28,947 bases of DNA from Christensenella sp. UBA1214 (GTDB lineage: Bacteria; Bacillota; Clostridia; Christensenellales; CAG-138). The notes under the pieces are model-generated. The model was not told where the DNA came from, searched no databases, and saw nothing but the letters and a program-made list of their open reading frames with translations. Both the position numbers and the translations under genes were made by a program. This document shows, piece by piece, positions 14,451 through 23,506 of the stretch. The DNA lies in the NCBI GenBank assembly GCA_002309375.1, contig DBXK01000053.1:1-28947 (forward strand), given 5' to 3'. Each line of letters opens with the position of its first letter. Position 1 is the stretch's first letter.

Positions 14451-14480
14451 TTGACAGGATATTCTCAAATATGCTAAAAT
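14451..14480 (+). promoter_or_regulatory. Promoter of the tandem kinase-like receptor genes
   Basis: TTGACA (14451-14456, consensus) and TAAAAT (14475-14480) are 18 bases apart, with TGC just before the -10 box. The leader to the ATG at 14603 is about 115 bases; I see no clear riboswitch or attenuator in it. Confidence 0.75.
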
Positions 14481-14602
14481 AAATCGAATATATAAGCGGC
14501 GCGCTCCCTGATCGATCCGAAGGGCAGGGGAGAACCGAAACAACAGCATTTCGCAGTATGCCGCCGGGCACTTCGTCGAAAACGGAAGGGAAAGAGGAAA
14601 AC

Positions 14603-16864
14603 ATGCAGCAGGAGATCAGCCGTATAATCGGGAATATCTGGCCGGAATACCGGCTTGGGAACAGGATCAGCGGGGGAAACTGCGCTGAAATGTTCGGCGC
14701 TGTCCGTGCGGAAGCCGCCTCGGCGCCGGGCCTTGACGACCTTGCATCGGTAAGGGTCGTCACCATACCGCCGGAAGACGCGGATCCCGCGGCGCTCATG
14801 GCGAAGTTCAGGAGCAGGGAACAGCTGGATGCGACGCTCGAAAGGATCGCGGCGGATTATATGGATCAGCTCGATGCGATCCGCCGGATGAACGGGACGG
14901 GCAGCGCGGCGAAGATCCTCGACTGCCGCACCTTCAAAAAGAAGGATTCTTCCGGCTGGGTCGTCTGCGCCCTGACCGAGCGCCTGACTCCGCTTTCGGA
15001 TTATCTCGGAGGCCAGGAGAGCATCGATGAAAGCGAAGCCGTCAAGCTCGGCAGCAATATCGCGGATTTCCTCGCCGCCTGCGAAAGCGCCGGCAAGACC
15101 TACGGAAATATCTGCGAGGACAGCATCTTCGTCGATGTGAACGGAAATTACAAGATCGCCGCTCCCGGCGCGGAAAAAGCGGCCGCGCTGCTTGCCGACG
15201 GAGCCAAGAAGGAGGATATCTGGAACTATCTTCCTCCGGAAGCTTCTTCGGGCGGGCGCCGGGAAGGATCGGCGGACACATATGCGCTCGGCATCCTGCT
15301 TTATAAGCTTCTCAACGGGAACAGATTCCCCTTTGTTGCAAGGGGAAGGGAGAACGATCCGGAGGTCCTGCGCGAAGCAAGGAAGGCCCGCCTCGGCGGA
15401 GCGAAGCTGCCGATGCCGGACGCCGCATCGCCGCATCTCGGCGCAGTCGTGCTGAAGGCCTGCGATCCGGATCCCGCGAACCGATTCCAAAGCGCATCCG
15501 AAATGAAGGCGGCGATCATGGACCGAAGCTTCGTCGGAGCGCCGGCGGCGCCTGTTCGTCCGCCCGAGCCCAAAAAGCCTGAGAAGGAGCCGGAAAAACC
15601 CAAAAAACAGAAAAAAGAGGGCGGCAGCCGCAAAAAGATACTCATCCCGATCCTGATAATCCTGATCGCCGCTCTTCTCGGCGTCGGCGGATGGTTTGCA
15701 TACAAAACCTTCTTTGCAGGCGGCTCCGGTGACGCCGTCACGACGCCTGCGCCGGATCAGACGGCAAACAACTCCGGTGAAGGGAGAGTAACTCCCGTTC
15801 CCGGCGGTGACCAGAACGCGACCGGCGTTCCCGCCGGCCCGACGGAGGCAACGGACGAACCGCAGCCCGCATTCACCGATGCTCCGACGCCGGATCCCAC
15901 GGCAGTGCCGGCAACTCCCGCGCCGACGGAAGCGCCGACAAACGCACCCGCGTATCAGCAGAGCGTGTATTATAACTGGGGCTTCGACGTCGGCCAGGAT
16001 CACGTCATCGGCCTCCTCGGCAGCGGCCGCGCAGTTGCGGCGGGCAATAACAATAACGGCAAATGCAGCGTAAACGGCTGGAGCGATATCGTCCAGGTCG
16101 CGGCGGGCTACTATTTCTCCGCCGGCCTCAGAAGCGACGGAACAGTCGTGTTCGCGGGAAGCGACCCCGAATACATCGATGCCGCCCGGATCGGCAGCTG
16201 GCGCAATATCGTTCAGCTCTCCGCTCAGGCAAGGACGCTCATCGCCCTCGACAGCTTCGGCAATGTTTTCGTTGCGGGCCATCCCGAAAAGCACGATCCG
16301 AGCGAGGAGATGATCGAATTCAGCTTCCCGTATAACATAACCTCCGCCTCCGGCGCGCAGGCGGTCTCCGTTTCCGCCGGCAGGGACCATGTTCTGATCC
16401 TCTTTGCGGACGGCACCTGCGCGGCGTTCGGACGCGAGCAGGGCAAGGCGAACGAGAGGTGCGACGTCGGCAGCTGGAGGAACATCACCGCGATCACGGC
16501 CTGCCAGGGCGGCTCGGTCGGCCTGCGGGCGGACGGCACCGTCGTCTATACCGGCGGCTATAAGCACGACCAGACCCTTGTCCGCAGCCTGACGAACGTG
16601 GCGTTCATCGCCTCGAAGGGATACCATTTCGTCTATATCGACAAAAACGGCAGCGTCGGCTGCACGGGCGATAATTCCTACGGCCAGTGCAATGTTTCCC
16701 AATGGAACAATTACGGCGGAAAGCACGTTGTTGCGGTCTCCGGTTCGCTATGGATCTCCGCCGCCCTGTTCAGCGACGGCTCGGTCGAATTCATCGGCAA
16801 CCCGAACACGATCAACAGCTTCAGTGAAGCGAGGAATTGGCGCAGTATCGTCAGAACGAGGTGA
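14603..16864 (+). CDS. Transmembrane pseudokinase with RCC1-like ectodomain (753 aa)
   Basis: The kinase-like domain (about 10-310) aligns with the active kinase at 5545-7374 from IWPEY onward but has lost the catalytic residues. The VAIK lysine is Arg51, HRD is YGN (167-169), the lysine and asparagine of the catalytic loop are Cys171 and Ser174, and DFG is APG (187-189). APE is PPE, and DTYALG is kept. A Pro/Lys-rich stretch leads to one membrane helix (about 346-366), then a Pro/Thr linker of about 80 residues. The ectodomain (458-753) has RCC1-like propeller repeats (AAGYYFSAGLRSDGTVVFAG, GDNSYGQCNV). The start follows AAAGAGG; ATG 14558 lacks a good site. Probable role: ligand sensor that signals without its own phosphotransfer (inference). 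Confidence 0.88.
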   Translation: MQQEISRIIGNIWPEYRLGNRISGGNCAEMFGAVRAEAASAPGLDDLASVRVVTIPPEDADPAALMAKFRSREQLDATLERIAADYMDQLDAIRRMNGTGSAAKILDCRTFKKKDSSGWVVCALTERLTPLSDYLGGQESIDESEAVKLGSNIADFLAACESAGKTYGNICEDSIFVDVNGNYKIAAPGAEKAAALLADGAKKEDIWNYLPPEASSGGRREGSADTYALGILLYKLLNGNRFPFVARGRENDPEVLREARKARLGGAKLPMPDAASPHLGAVVLKACDPDPANRFQSASEMKAAIMDRSFVGAPAAPVRPPEPKKPEKEPEKPKKQKKEGGSRKKILIPILIILIAALLGVGGWFAYKTFFAGGSGDAVTTPAPDQTANNSGEGRVTPVPGGDQNATGVPAGPTEATDEPQPAFTDAPTPDPTAVPATPAPTEAPTNAPAYQQSVYYNWGFDVGQDHVIGLLGSGRAVAAGNNNNGKCSVNGWSDIVQVAAGYYFSAGLRSDGTVVFAGSDPEYIDAARIGSWRNIVQLSAQARTLIALDSFGNVFVAGHPEKHDPSEEMIEFSFPYNITSASGAQAVSVSAGRDHVLILFADGTCAAFGREQGKANERCDVGSWRNITAITACQGGSVGLRADGTVVYTGGYKHDQTLVRSLTNVAFIASKGYHFVYIDKNGSVGCTGDNSYGQCNVSQWNNYGGKHVVAVSGSLWISAALFSDGSVEFIGNPNTINSFSEARNWRSIVRTR

Positions 16865-16869
16865 AACCA

Positions 16870-19098
16870 ATGCAGGAAGCGCTTTTGCAGCATATCAAAC
16901 GGATCTGGCCGGATTATGAACTCGGCGACAGGATCGGCTCAGGCTCCTGTGCCGAGGTCTATCGGGCTGTCCGCAAGGGCAGGGAAGGCGAGGCTTCGGC
17001 GGATGATTACGCCGCGCTGAAGATCATCGAGATCCCGAAAAACGAAAGCGAGATCGATGAACTGCGTTCCGCATACGGGAACGACGTCGATGTGCGCGCA
17101 TATTATGAGGCGGTCGCGAAAAAATATCTGCGCGAGGTCCGGGCGATGCAGTCGCTCGGCGGCGGCTCCAATATCGCAAGGATCCTCGAATACCGCTGCC
17201 TCAAAAAATCCCAGTCGGTCGGCTGGGCGATCTGCATACTCATGGAGCTGCTGACTCCGCTCCCCAAATATACGCAGGACTCCCCCCTCGAAGAAAGCGA
17301 GGTCATCAAGCTCGGCGCCGATATCTGCACCGCGCTTGAGGAATGCGAAAAGCGGGGCGTCGTGCACCGCGGCATCAAGCCGGACAATATCTTTGCGGAT
17401 GTCAACGGCGATTTCAAGCTCGGCGATCTCGGCGTCGCGGAAACGCTCAGCAGCCTCACGAGCGGCATGATGAGGCGCGGGTCCCCGAATTATTTGGCTC
17501 CGGAAACGGAAAAGAACGGGGAATGCAGCGCCGCTTCCAATATTTATTCGCTCGGCGTCGTGCTTTATCAGCTGATGAACAACGACCGCCTGCCCTTCTT
17601 CCCGGCGGGGCAGCTGACCGATCCCGAGGAAAGCAGGATCGCGCTCGGCCGCCGCTTCAGCGGGGAAAAGCTGCCGCCCGCGGCAAATGCTTCGCCTGCG
17701 CTGAACGCCGTCCTGCTGAAGGCCTGCGCATTCGATAAACGCAGCCGCTTCAAAAGCGCATCGGAGCTGAAGCAGGCTCTCGAAGCCGCGGGGAACGGCA
17801 CTCTCGACCTTGCGGCGCTCGCCCTTTCAAACGGCGCGGGGGCCGAACGATCGCAGGACACGGGCTTCATTCCTGCGGAGCCGAGGGCGGGCGGAAAGGA
17901 ACCGCCTCCCGATTTCGATGAAGAGGAAGAGCAGGAAGAAGACGGCGGCAAAGGGAAGGTCGGCAAGGTGCTGAAGGCCGTATTCCTCGCGCTGCTCGGC
18001 CTGCTCGTGCTCGGCGGCCTCGCGCTCGGCGCAGTACTGCTGATCAAGAGCCTCGGCAATAAGGGCGGCGACGGCGGGAGCACATCCGCGGACGGCACGC
18101 CCTTCGATCTTGTCACGATCCCGCCGAACGGCTATGTTTCGGAGACGCCGGATCCCGCGCTCACAACGCCGGAACCGACCGAGATCCCGACCGATATCGG
18201 CCCGAAGCCGGATATCGACCCGATGAGCTATTATTCATACAGCTTCGATCTCGGCAAAAAGTTCGCGATCGCCGGGCTTGAAGACGGCTCGGCTGTCGTT
18301 GCCGGCTCGAACCAGCGTGTCGCGAACGACGCTGCCGGCTGGGACGGCGTAGTCCAGGTTGCTGCCGGCTGGTATTTTGCGATCGGCCGCACTTCCGACG
18401 GCCGCGTGCTGCTCGCAGGGACGGATTCAACGAGCAACAACAGGGTCAGCGCGGAGGAGATCGCCTCCTGGAGCGACATCGAATTCATTTCGGCGAACGG
18501 CTGCGCCTGCGCGGCGATCGATTCATCCGGCCGGCTCCATATCACCGGCGGCCCGGGCGACAAGGATGCATCCGGGCTCTATTCGATCCCGCCGGAGATC
18601 TATGAAAACGGCCGCCCGGTCTCGGTCTCCGTGGGCGTGACCCATGTGCTCGTGCTCTTCAACACCGGCAAGGTCGCCGCGATCAGCAACCAGAGCGGCG
18701 ATTGGTGCGAAGTCGGCGATTGGAAGGATATCGTTCAGGTCTCGGCGGGCGAGAGGGGCTCGACTGCGCTCGATGTTTCCGGCAATGTGCTCTATGTCGG
18801 GATCCTGACGAACGGCCAGATGGATTTTTACGGCCATACGGACATTGCTTCGATCTCCGTCAAGGGATGGCACCTCGCTTATGTTACGAAATCCGGCCGC
18901 GTCGAAGCCTGCGGATACGATAACTGGGGCCAGATCGGGATTGACAAGGCGAATAAACAGGGCGTGAACGTCACCGCGATCGCAACGAGCGCCTGGAACA
19001 CGGCGGTCCTGCTCAGCGATGGGGAGATCATTCTGTCCGGCTACGATCGATACATCCCGTTCGGCGAGGTCGAAAGCTGGGAAAATATCGCGCGGTGA
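16870..19098 (+). CDS. Second transmembrane kinase-like receptor with RCC1-like ectodomain, HRD aspartate missing (742 aa)
   Basis: The kinase-like domain (about 10-305) keeps the glycine loop (GSGSCA 23-28), Lys51 (AALK), the catalytic-loop lysine and asparagine (KPDN), and Asp186 in DLG. The catalytic aspartate of HRD is Gly168 (HRG), and the helix F aspartate is Asn224 (SNIYSLG). It may therefore bind ATP but is unlikely to transfer phosphate efficiently. An acidic juxtamembrane run (DFDEEEEQEEDGG) precedes one membrane helix (about 369-393). A Thr/Pro linker and RCC1-like repeats (about 440-742; CGYDNWGQIGIDKAN) follow. The start is set by GAGGTGA, which includes the stop of the preceding gene, so the two are coupled. 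A strong terminator closes the pair. Confidence 0.88.
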   Translation: MQEALLQHIKRIWPDYELGDRIGSGSCAEVYRAVRKGREGEASADDYAALKIIEIPKNESEIDELRSAYGNDVDVRAYYEAVAKKYLREVRAMQSLGGGSNIARILEYRCLKKSQSVGWAICILMELLTPLPKYTQDSPLEESEVIKLGADICTALEECEKRGVVHRGIKPDNIFADVNGDFKLGDLGVAETLSSLTSGMMRRGSPNYLAPETEKNGECSAASNIYSLGVVLYQLMNNDRLPFFPAGQLTDPEESRIALGRRFSGEKLPPAANASPALNAVLLKACAFDKRSRFKSASELKQALEAAGNGTLDLAALALSNGAGAERSQDTGFIPAEPRAGGKEPPPDFDEEEEQEEDGGKGKVGKVLKAVFLALLGLLVLGGLALGAVLLIKSLGNKGGDGGSTSADGTPFDLVTIPPNGYVSETPDPALTTPEPTEIPTDIGPKPDIDPMSYYSYSFDLGKKFAIAGLEDGSAVVAGSNQRVANDAAGWDGVVQVAAGWYFAIGRTSDGRVLLAGTDSTSNNRVSAEEIASWSDIEFISANGCACAAIDSSGRLHITGGPGDKDASGLYSIPPEIYENGRPVSVSVGVTHVLVLFNTGKVAAISNQSGDWCEVGDWKDIVQVSAGERGSTALDVSGNVLYVGILTNGQMDFYGHTDIASISVKGWHLAYVTKSGRVEACGYDNWGQIGIDKANKQGVNVTAIATSAWNTAVLLSDGEIILSGYDRYIPFGEVESWENIAR

Positions 19099-19164
19099 AG
19101 CGAAGAACAAGGGCCAAACCGATGACGCCCGGCGAGCGGCTTCATCGGAACCGAATCCATATGC

Positions 19165-19198
19165 AAAACCGGACCGATCCCGCATCGGCCCGGTTTTT
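19165..19198 (+). terminator. Strong Rho-independent terminator after the receptor pair
   Basis: AAAACCGGACCGAT (19165-19178) and ATCGGCCCGGTTTT (19184-19197) pair with one A-C mismatch around the loop CCCGC, ending in five T residues. Confidence 0.88.
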
Positions 19199-19248
19199 GA
19201 CGCCCGCGCGAAAATGCCCGTATATATGCGGAAATTTTCGGCTTTTTA

Positions 19249-19277
19249 TGGACAACGGACAGGGAGCATGATATAAT
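19249..19277 (+). promoter_or_regulatory. Promoter of the protease gene
   Basis: TGGACA (19249-19254) and TATAAT (19272-19277) are 17 bases apart, with TGA before the -10 box. The extended -10 is identical to that of the LRR/dockerin gene, which fits joint expression of the two dockerin proteins. Confidence 0.75.
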
Positions 19278-19325
19278 AACAAGGTTACAGCTGTCCGCTT
19301 TGGGCGGAAGGAGGAGTATTATTCG

Positions 19326-22300
19326 ATGAAAAAACTGCTCAGCATCTTTCTGGCGCTGATCCTGCTTGCTTCGGCCGCCCCGATCGGTGCGGTCAATTCG
19401 GTGCCGAACGCCGTTTCGGAGGCCCCGGTGAACCCGGACGCGCTGAAAAAAGACGAGCGGGAGACCAAGGCGCCGATCCCGGCGGACGATGAGATCGTTA
19501 CGCTGATGGTGAAGCTCAAGGGCGATCCCGTCGCCGCGCGCACCGGCGCCGTCAACTCGAAGGCGGCGGGGGATATGGCCGCCGTGCTGAAGGGCAGGCA
19601 GGCCCGCGTGCAGGAGAAGATCCGCACGATGCTCCCGAAGGGCGCGGAGCTGGAGCTCACCTTCAGCTACACTCTGCTGTTCAACGGCTTCGCCGCGAAG
19701 CTCCCTTACGGCATGATCGAAAAGATCGCCGCTCTGCCGGAGGTCGAAAAGGTCTTCATCGCGCCGACATACGCCGCTCCGGAGCTCGTCGATACCGAGG
19801 AGGATCGGCTTTCCACTTCCGTCGGCTTCATCAATGCGGATGACGCCTGGGCCGCCGGCTATACCGGCAAGGGCACCGTCATCGCGGTCATCGACACGGG
19901 CTGCGTCGTCGGCCACAACGCATTTTCGACCGCTCCCGCAGAGCCGAAGATCGACGAAACTTTCCTTGAAAACGCGATCGCGAACAGCGAGCTGAACGCG
20001 GAGAACATTTTCGACGGTACGCTCGAAGCTTCAACGGTCTATTACAGCGGGAAGATCCCGTTCCGCTTCAATTACGATAACGGCTCGACCGACGTCAGCC
20101 ACGGCTACTCCGGCTCCGACCACGGCTCCCATGTTGCGGGCATCGCCGCGGGCAATTATTCCGGAAGCAATTATACCGGCGTTGCGAAGGACGCACAGCT
20201 TGTGATCATGCAGGTCTTCAGCCCTGACGGAGGCGCGAGCATGGAAAAGATCTTCGCCGCTCTCGAGGACTGCGCCTATCTCGGCGTCGATTCGGTGAAC
20301 ATGAGCCTCGGCAGCGATCTCGGGTATACCTCCGAAAGCGCGGAATTCGATGCGGTCATGGAGCTGCTTGCACAGCAGGGCGTCAACGTCGCCTGCGCCG
20401 CGGGCAACAGCGGCTCGAGCAACGGCCAGCAGTATTACGGCTCAAATTTCAAATACGCGCTCACGATGAATCCGGACAACGGCCTCGTTTCATCCCCGAG
20501 CACCTATACGCGCTCCCTCTCCGTCGCCTGCTGCCAGAAATCGAGCGCTTCGATGGTCTATTTCTCCAGCCACGGCACGACTGCGGATCTTCGAATCAAG
20601 CCGGAGGTCTCGGCGCCGGGCTACAATATCTATGCTCCCGTGGACAGCGGCCTTTCAGGCGCGACGGCGAATTACGGCCCGAAATCCGGAACCTCGATGT
20701 CCTGCCCCCACGTCGCCGGCGCGATGGCGCTGATGACGAATTACGTGAACACGGCCTGGCCTTCGCTGAGCGGAGAGGCAAAGGCCGAGATGATCAATCG
20801 CCTGCTGATGTGCACGGCGAACCCCGTTGCGAACACCTCGCCCCGAACCCAGGGCGCGGGCATCATAGACCTCAAGAAGGCTACGACGACCCAGGCCTAT
20901 ATCACGGTCGAGGGCTGTGACCGCCCGAAGCTCGAGCTCGGCGACGATCCGGAAAAGACCGGCGTCTATACGCTTTCCTTCAACGTTGTGAATTTCGGCT
21001 CGTCGGCGCTCAGCTACACCCCGGTCGTGACGGTCCTGACGGAGAACGCAACTTCCGCAACGATCAACGGCCAATCGACTTATAAGATCTCCGGTTCGGC
21101 GCGCAACATCACTTCGAACTGCACGATCAGCGGAGCGGGCAGCTTCAGCGTTCCCGCGAACAGCACGAGGACCGTCACGATCACCGTGACGCTTCCGGCA
21201 AGCATCAAATCGGAGCTCGATTCGAAATTCCCGAACGGCGTCTATATCGACGGCAATGTCGTTTTGAACGGCAGCGTCAGCCTCACCGTCCCGTTCCTCG
21301 CATTCTACGGTGATTGGGACAAAGCTTCCGTTTTCGACCGCAATACCTATATCGACGAGATCCAAGGCGTCAACAATTACAATATCCATACCCTCCGGAC
21401 CGAGATCGGCTCGACCGTCGGCGGCGATGAGTACATGCTCTTCGGCGCGAATCCCTATATTTCAACGACCGACTGGTGGGCCGACCGCTGCACCCTTTCC
21501 CCGAACGGCGATGATTACTACGACCGCATCGACAAGGTGCTCTATGCGCTGATCCGCAACAGCGGGGAAGGCGGGCTTTCGATCTTCAACGCGGACGATC
21601 CGAACACGGTCTATTATTCCGAGGAACTCGACTATATGCCGAAATCCTGGAAATACGACGGCGTTTTCCAATACAGCTCCGATTGGATCGGGTTCGAAAG
21701 CTGGGCGCCGGACGGCCTCGATGAAGGCGATCACGTCGTATTCAGGCTTTGGCATTACCTCGATCACGAGGGCTTCGATCCGGAAAACAACGAATGTGCG
21801 GAGATCGTGCTGCCGATGACGGTCGACACGACCGCGCCGGAGATCACCTATTGGAAGGTCGACGGCGGAACGCTGAAGGTCAACGTGCATGACGATCACT
21901 ATGCCGCCTGGATCGGCGTTTACGCGGACGCAAACTGCACGCAGCTGATCGCGGAGCGCGCGATCACCGAGCACGAGCGCGATATGACGACGGAATTCAC
22001 CATCCCCGTCGGAGAGCGCGAGACCGTTTACGCGAGGGTCGGCGACTACGGCCGCAATACCTCCGAGGTCATCGAGCTGACCGGCGAGGGCGGCGCTTCG
22101 CTGCCGATCGACCTTGAAGCGCTCACACTTTCTCCCGCCGGGATCGAGCTGTTCGTCGACGATACAGCAACGATCCACGCGAACAAGGTCCCCGCGAACG
22201 CGAACCATTACGAGATCACCTGGGCGAGCTCCGATCCTGCCGTCGTTTCGGTCGAAGCGAACGGCGACAGCGCCGGGATCACCGCCCTTTCCGCGGGCAC

Positions 22301-23441
22301 GGCGACGATCACCGCGACCGCCGTTGATATTTCAACGAAGGAAGCGATCACTGCGACAGCGGCCGTCACGGTCAGCGAATTCGAAGGCTATGTGCGCACC
22401 GATTCGGTCGAGCCCGGCGAAAAATACATCATCGTCGCCGATTCCTCCGTGCGCGGCAGCACGGGCTATGCCGTCGGCAACACGGTCGTGACCGACAACC
22501 ACTATATGATGCCCGTCGCCGTTACGCTGACAGACGACGACCGTATCATCCGCGATTCATCGACGGATTTCGACGCGATAACCTGGATTGCCGCCGGGAA
22601 CGCGGAGGATGGTTACAACTGGCAAAACGTCGGCAACGGGCGCTTCATCGGCCTCGACATCAACGACTACCTGTATCCGTCCCTTTATCCCGTCGCGTGG
22701 CTCTACGGCAGCGATCACGCCTTCAATAACCAGATCGACAGCGGAGGCTACTATTACCTGAGCTTCAAGGGCGCTTCGTCGACCCTTCCGAGCGGCAAGT
22801 ACGAGACCTCCAAAAATCCTTCTGCGATCAGGCTCTATAAGCTGATCGAGCCGCCGGTCTATCATACCGTGACCTTCGTCGACTGGGACGGCACCGTGCT
22901 TTCGACCCAGACTGTTCTCGAAGGCGGCGCGGCGGAGGCTCCGGCGGATCCCTCCCGCGAAGGCTGGACCTTCACCGGCTGGGACGCCGATTTCTCGGAA
23001 GTCACGGAGGATATCACCGTCACCGCGCAGTACGAGATCAACACCTATACCGTGACCTTCGTCGATTGGGACGGCACTGTGCTTTCGACCCAGACCGTCG
23101 ATTACGGCGGAGCGGCGGAGGCTCCCGCGGTACCCGGGCGCGAGGGCTGGACCTTCACCGGCTGGGACGTCGATTTCTCGGAAGTCACGGCGGATCTGAC
23201 GGTGACAGCGCAGTATGAGCAGAACGGGCCCGTTGTCACGCTCCTCGGCGACGTGAACTGCGACGGCAAGGTCGATTCGACCGACGCGCTGCTTGCGATG
23301 CGTTATTCGATGAACCTTGCCGAGATCAGCGAGCAGGGCCTCGTCAACGGCGACATGAACGGCGACGGCGGCCTCAACGCGACCGACGCGGTGCTGATAA
23401 TGCGGCAGGTGATCGGGAGAGGACCGACCCCGCTTAACTGA
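19326..23441 (+). CDS. Secreted subtilisin-like (S8) protease with Ig-like domain, InlB repeats and dockerin (1371 aa)
   Basis: A signal peptide (residues 1-22, cut near PIGA) and an I9-type propeptide (about 55-150) precede the catalytic domain. The triad is Asp190 (VIDTG), His266 (DHGSHVAG) and Ser457 (GTSMSCPHVAG), with Asn361 (AAGNSG) for the oxyanion hole. The short His-Ser distance leaves no room for a PA insert. After the protease come Fn3-like beta domains (about 530-920), a Big_2-type Ig domain (about 930-1015), and a beta region containing VEPGEKYIIVADSS. Two InlB repeats (about 1180-1302) and a type I dockerin (1306-1360) end the protein. It should digest proteins outside the cell while docked to a cohesin. 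GGAGG lies upstream of the start. Confidence 0.94.
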   Translation: MKKLLSIFLALILLASAAPIGAVNSVPNAVSEAPVNPDALKKDERETKAPIPADDEIVTLMVKLKGDPVAARTGAVNSKAAGDMAAVLKGRQARVQEKIRTMLPKGAELELTFSYTLLFNGFAAKLPYGMIEKIAALPEVEKVFIAPTYAAPELVDTEEDRLSTSVGFINADDAWAAGYTGKGTVIAVIDTGCVVGHNAFSTAPAEPKIDETFLENAIANSELNAENIFDGTLEASTVYYSGKIPFRFNYDNGSTDVSHGYSGSDHGSHVAGIAAGNYSGSNYTGVAKDAQLVIMQVFSPDGGASMEKIFAALEDCAYLGVDSVNMSLGSDLGYTSESAEFDAVMELLAQQGVNVACAAGNSGSSNGQQYYGSNFKYALTMNPDNGLVSSPSTYTRSLSVACCQKSSASMVYFSSHGTTADLRIKPEVSAPGYNIYAPVDSGLSGATANYGPKSGTSMSCPHVAGAMALMTNYVNTAWPSLSGEAKAEMINRLLMCTANPVANTSPRTQGAGIIDLKKATTTQAYITVEGCDRPKLELGDDPEKTGVYTLSFNVVNFGSSALSYTPVVTVLTENATSATINGQSTYKISGSARNITSNCTISGAGSFSVPANSTRTVTITVTLPASIKSELDSKFPNGVYIDGNVVLNGSVSLTVPFLAFYGDWDKASVFDRNTYIDEIQGVNNYNIHTLRTEIGSTVGGDEYMLFGANPYISTTDWWADRCTLSPNGDDYYDRIDKVLYALIRNSGEGGLSIFNADDPNTVYYSEELDYMPKSWKYDGVFQYSSDWIGFESWAPDGLDEGDHVVFRLWHYLDHEGFDPENNECAEIVLPMTVDTTAPEITYWKVDGGTLKVNVHDDHYAAWIGVYADANCTQLIAERAITEHERDMTTEFTIPVGERETVYARVGDYGRNTSEVIELTGEGGASLPIDLEALTLSPAGIELFVDDTATIHANKVPANANHYEITWASSDPAVVSVEANGDSAGITALSAGTATITATAVDISTKEAITATAAVTVSEFEGYVRTDSVEPGEKYIIVADSSVRGSTGYAVGNTVVTDNHYMMPVAVTLTDDDRIIRDSSTDFDAITWIAAGNAEDGYNWQNVGNGRFIGLDINDYLYPSLYPVAWLYGSDHAFNNQIDSGGYYYLSFKGASSTLPSGKYETSKNPSAIRLYKLIEPPVYHTVTFVDWDGTVLSTQTVLEGGAAEAPADPSREGWTFTGWDADFSEVTEDITVTAQYEINTYTVTFVDWDGTVLSTQTVDYGGAAEAPAVPGREGWTFTGWDVDFSEVTADLTVTAQYEQNGPVVTLLGDVNCDGKVDSTDALLAMRYSMNLAEISEQGLVNGDMNGDGGLNATDAVLIMRQVIGRGPTPLN
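22866..23231 (+). repeat. Two tandem 183-bp InlB-type repeats within the protease gene
   Basis: Units at 22866-23048 and 23049-23231 encode near-identical 61-residue repeats beginning TVTFVDWDGTVLSTQTV and containing EGWTFTGWD. A third, more diverged unit lies in the LRR/dockerin gene near 13057-13240. Confidence 0.85.
23244..23404 (+). repeat. Dockerin-coding repeat, copy 2
   Basis: Counterpart of 13250-13410, differing at about eight of 161 bases. The calcium loops are DVNCDGKVDSTDA and DMNGDGGLNATDA. Confidence 0.85.
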
Positions 23442-23451
23442 AAGGAAAAAG

Positions 23452-23479
23452 AAACAGGGCTCCGTCCGGGGCCCTGTTT
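23452..23479. terminator. Rho-independent terminator between the protease and transporter operons
   Basis: AAACAGGGCTCC (23452-23463), loop GTCC, and GGGGCCCTGTTT (23468-23479) form a stem with one G-U, followed by TTC. A-rich bases on the left allow it to act also on the convergent operon, but 28 bases from its last gene. Confidence 0.85.
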
Positions 23480-23506
23480 TTCTATGCGATAATTATAAAA
23501 TTCCGA

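Noticed and set aside
14474..16726. Long open frame on the minus strand opposite the first kinase-like receptor
   Set aside because: It is antisense to a protein with clear kinase-fold and RCC1 features, is Arg/Ala/Val-rich as expected for GC-rich shadow frames, and shows no domain.
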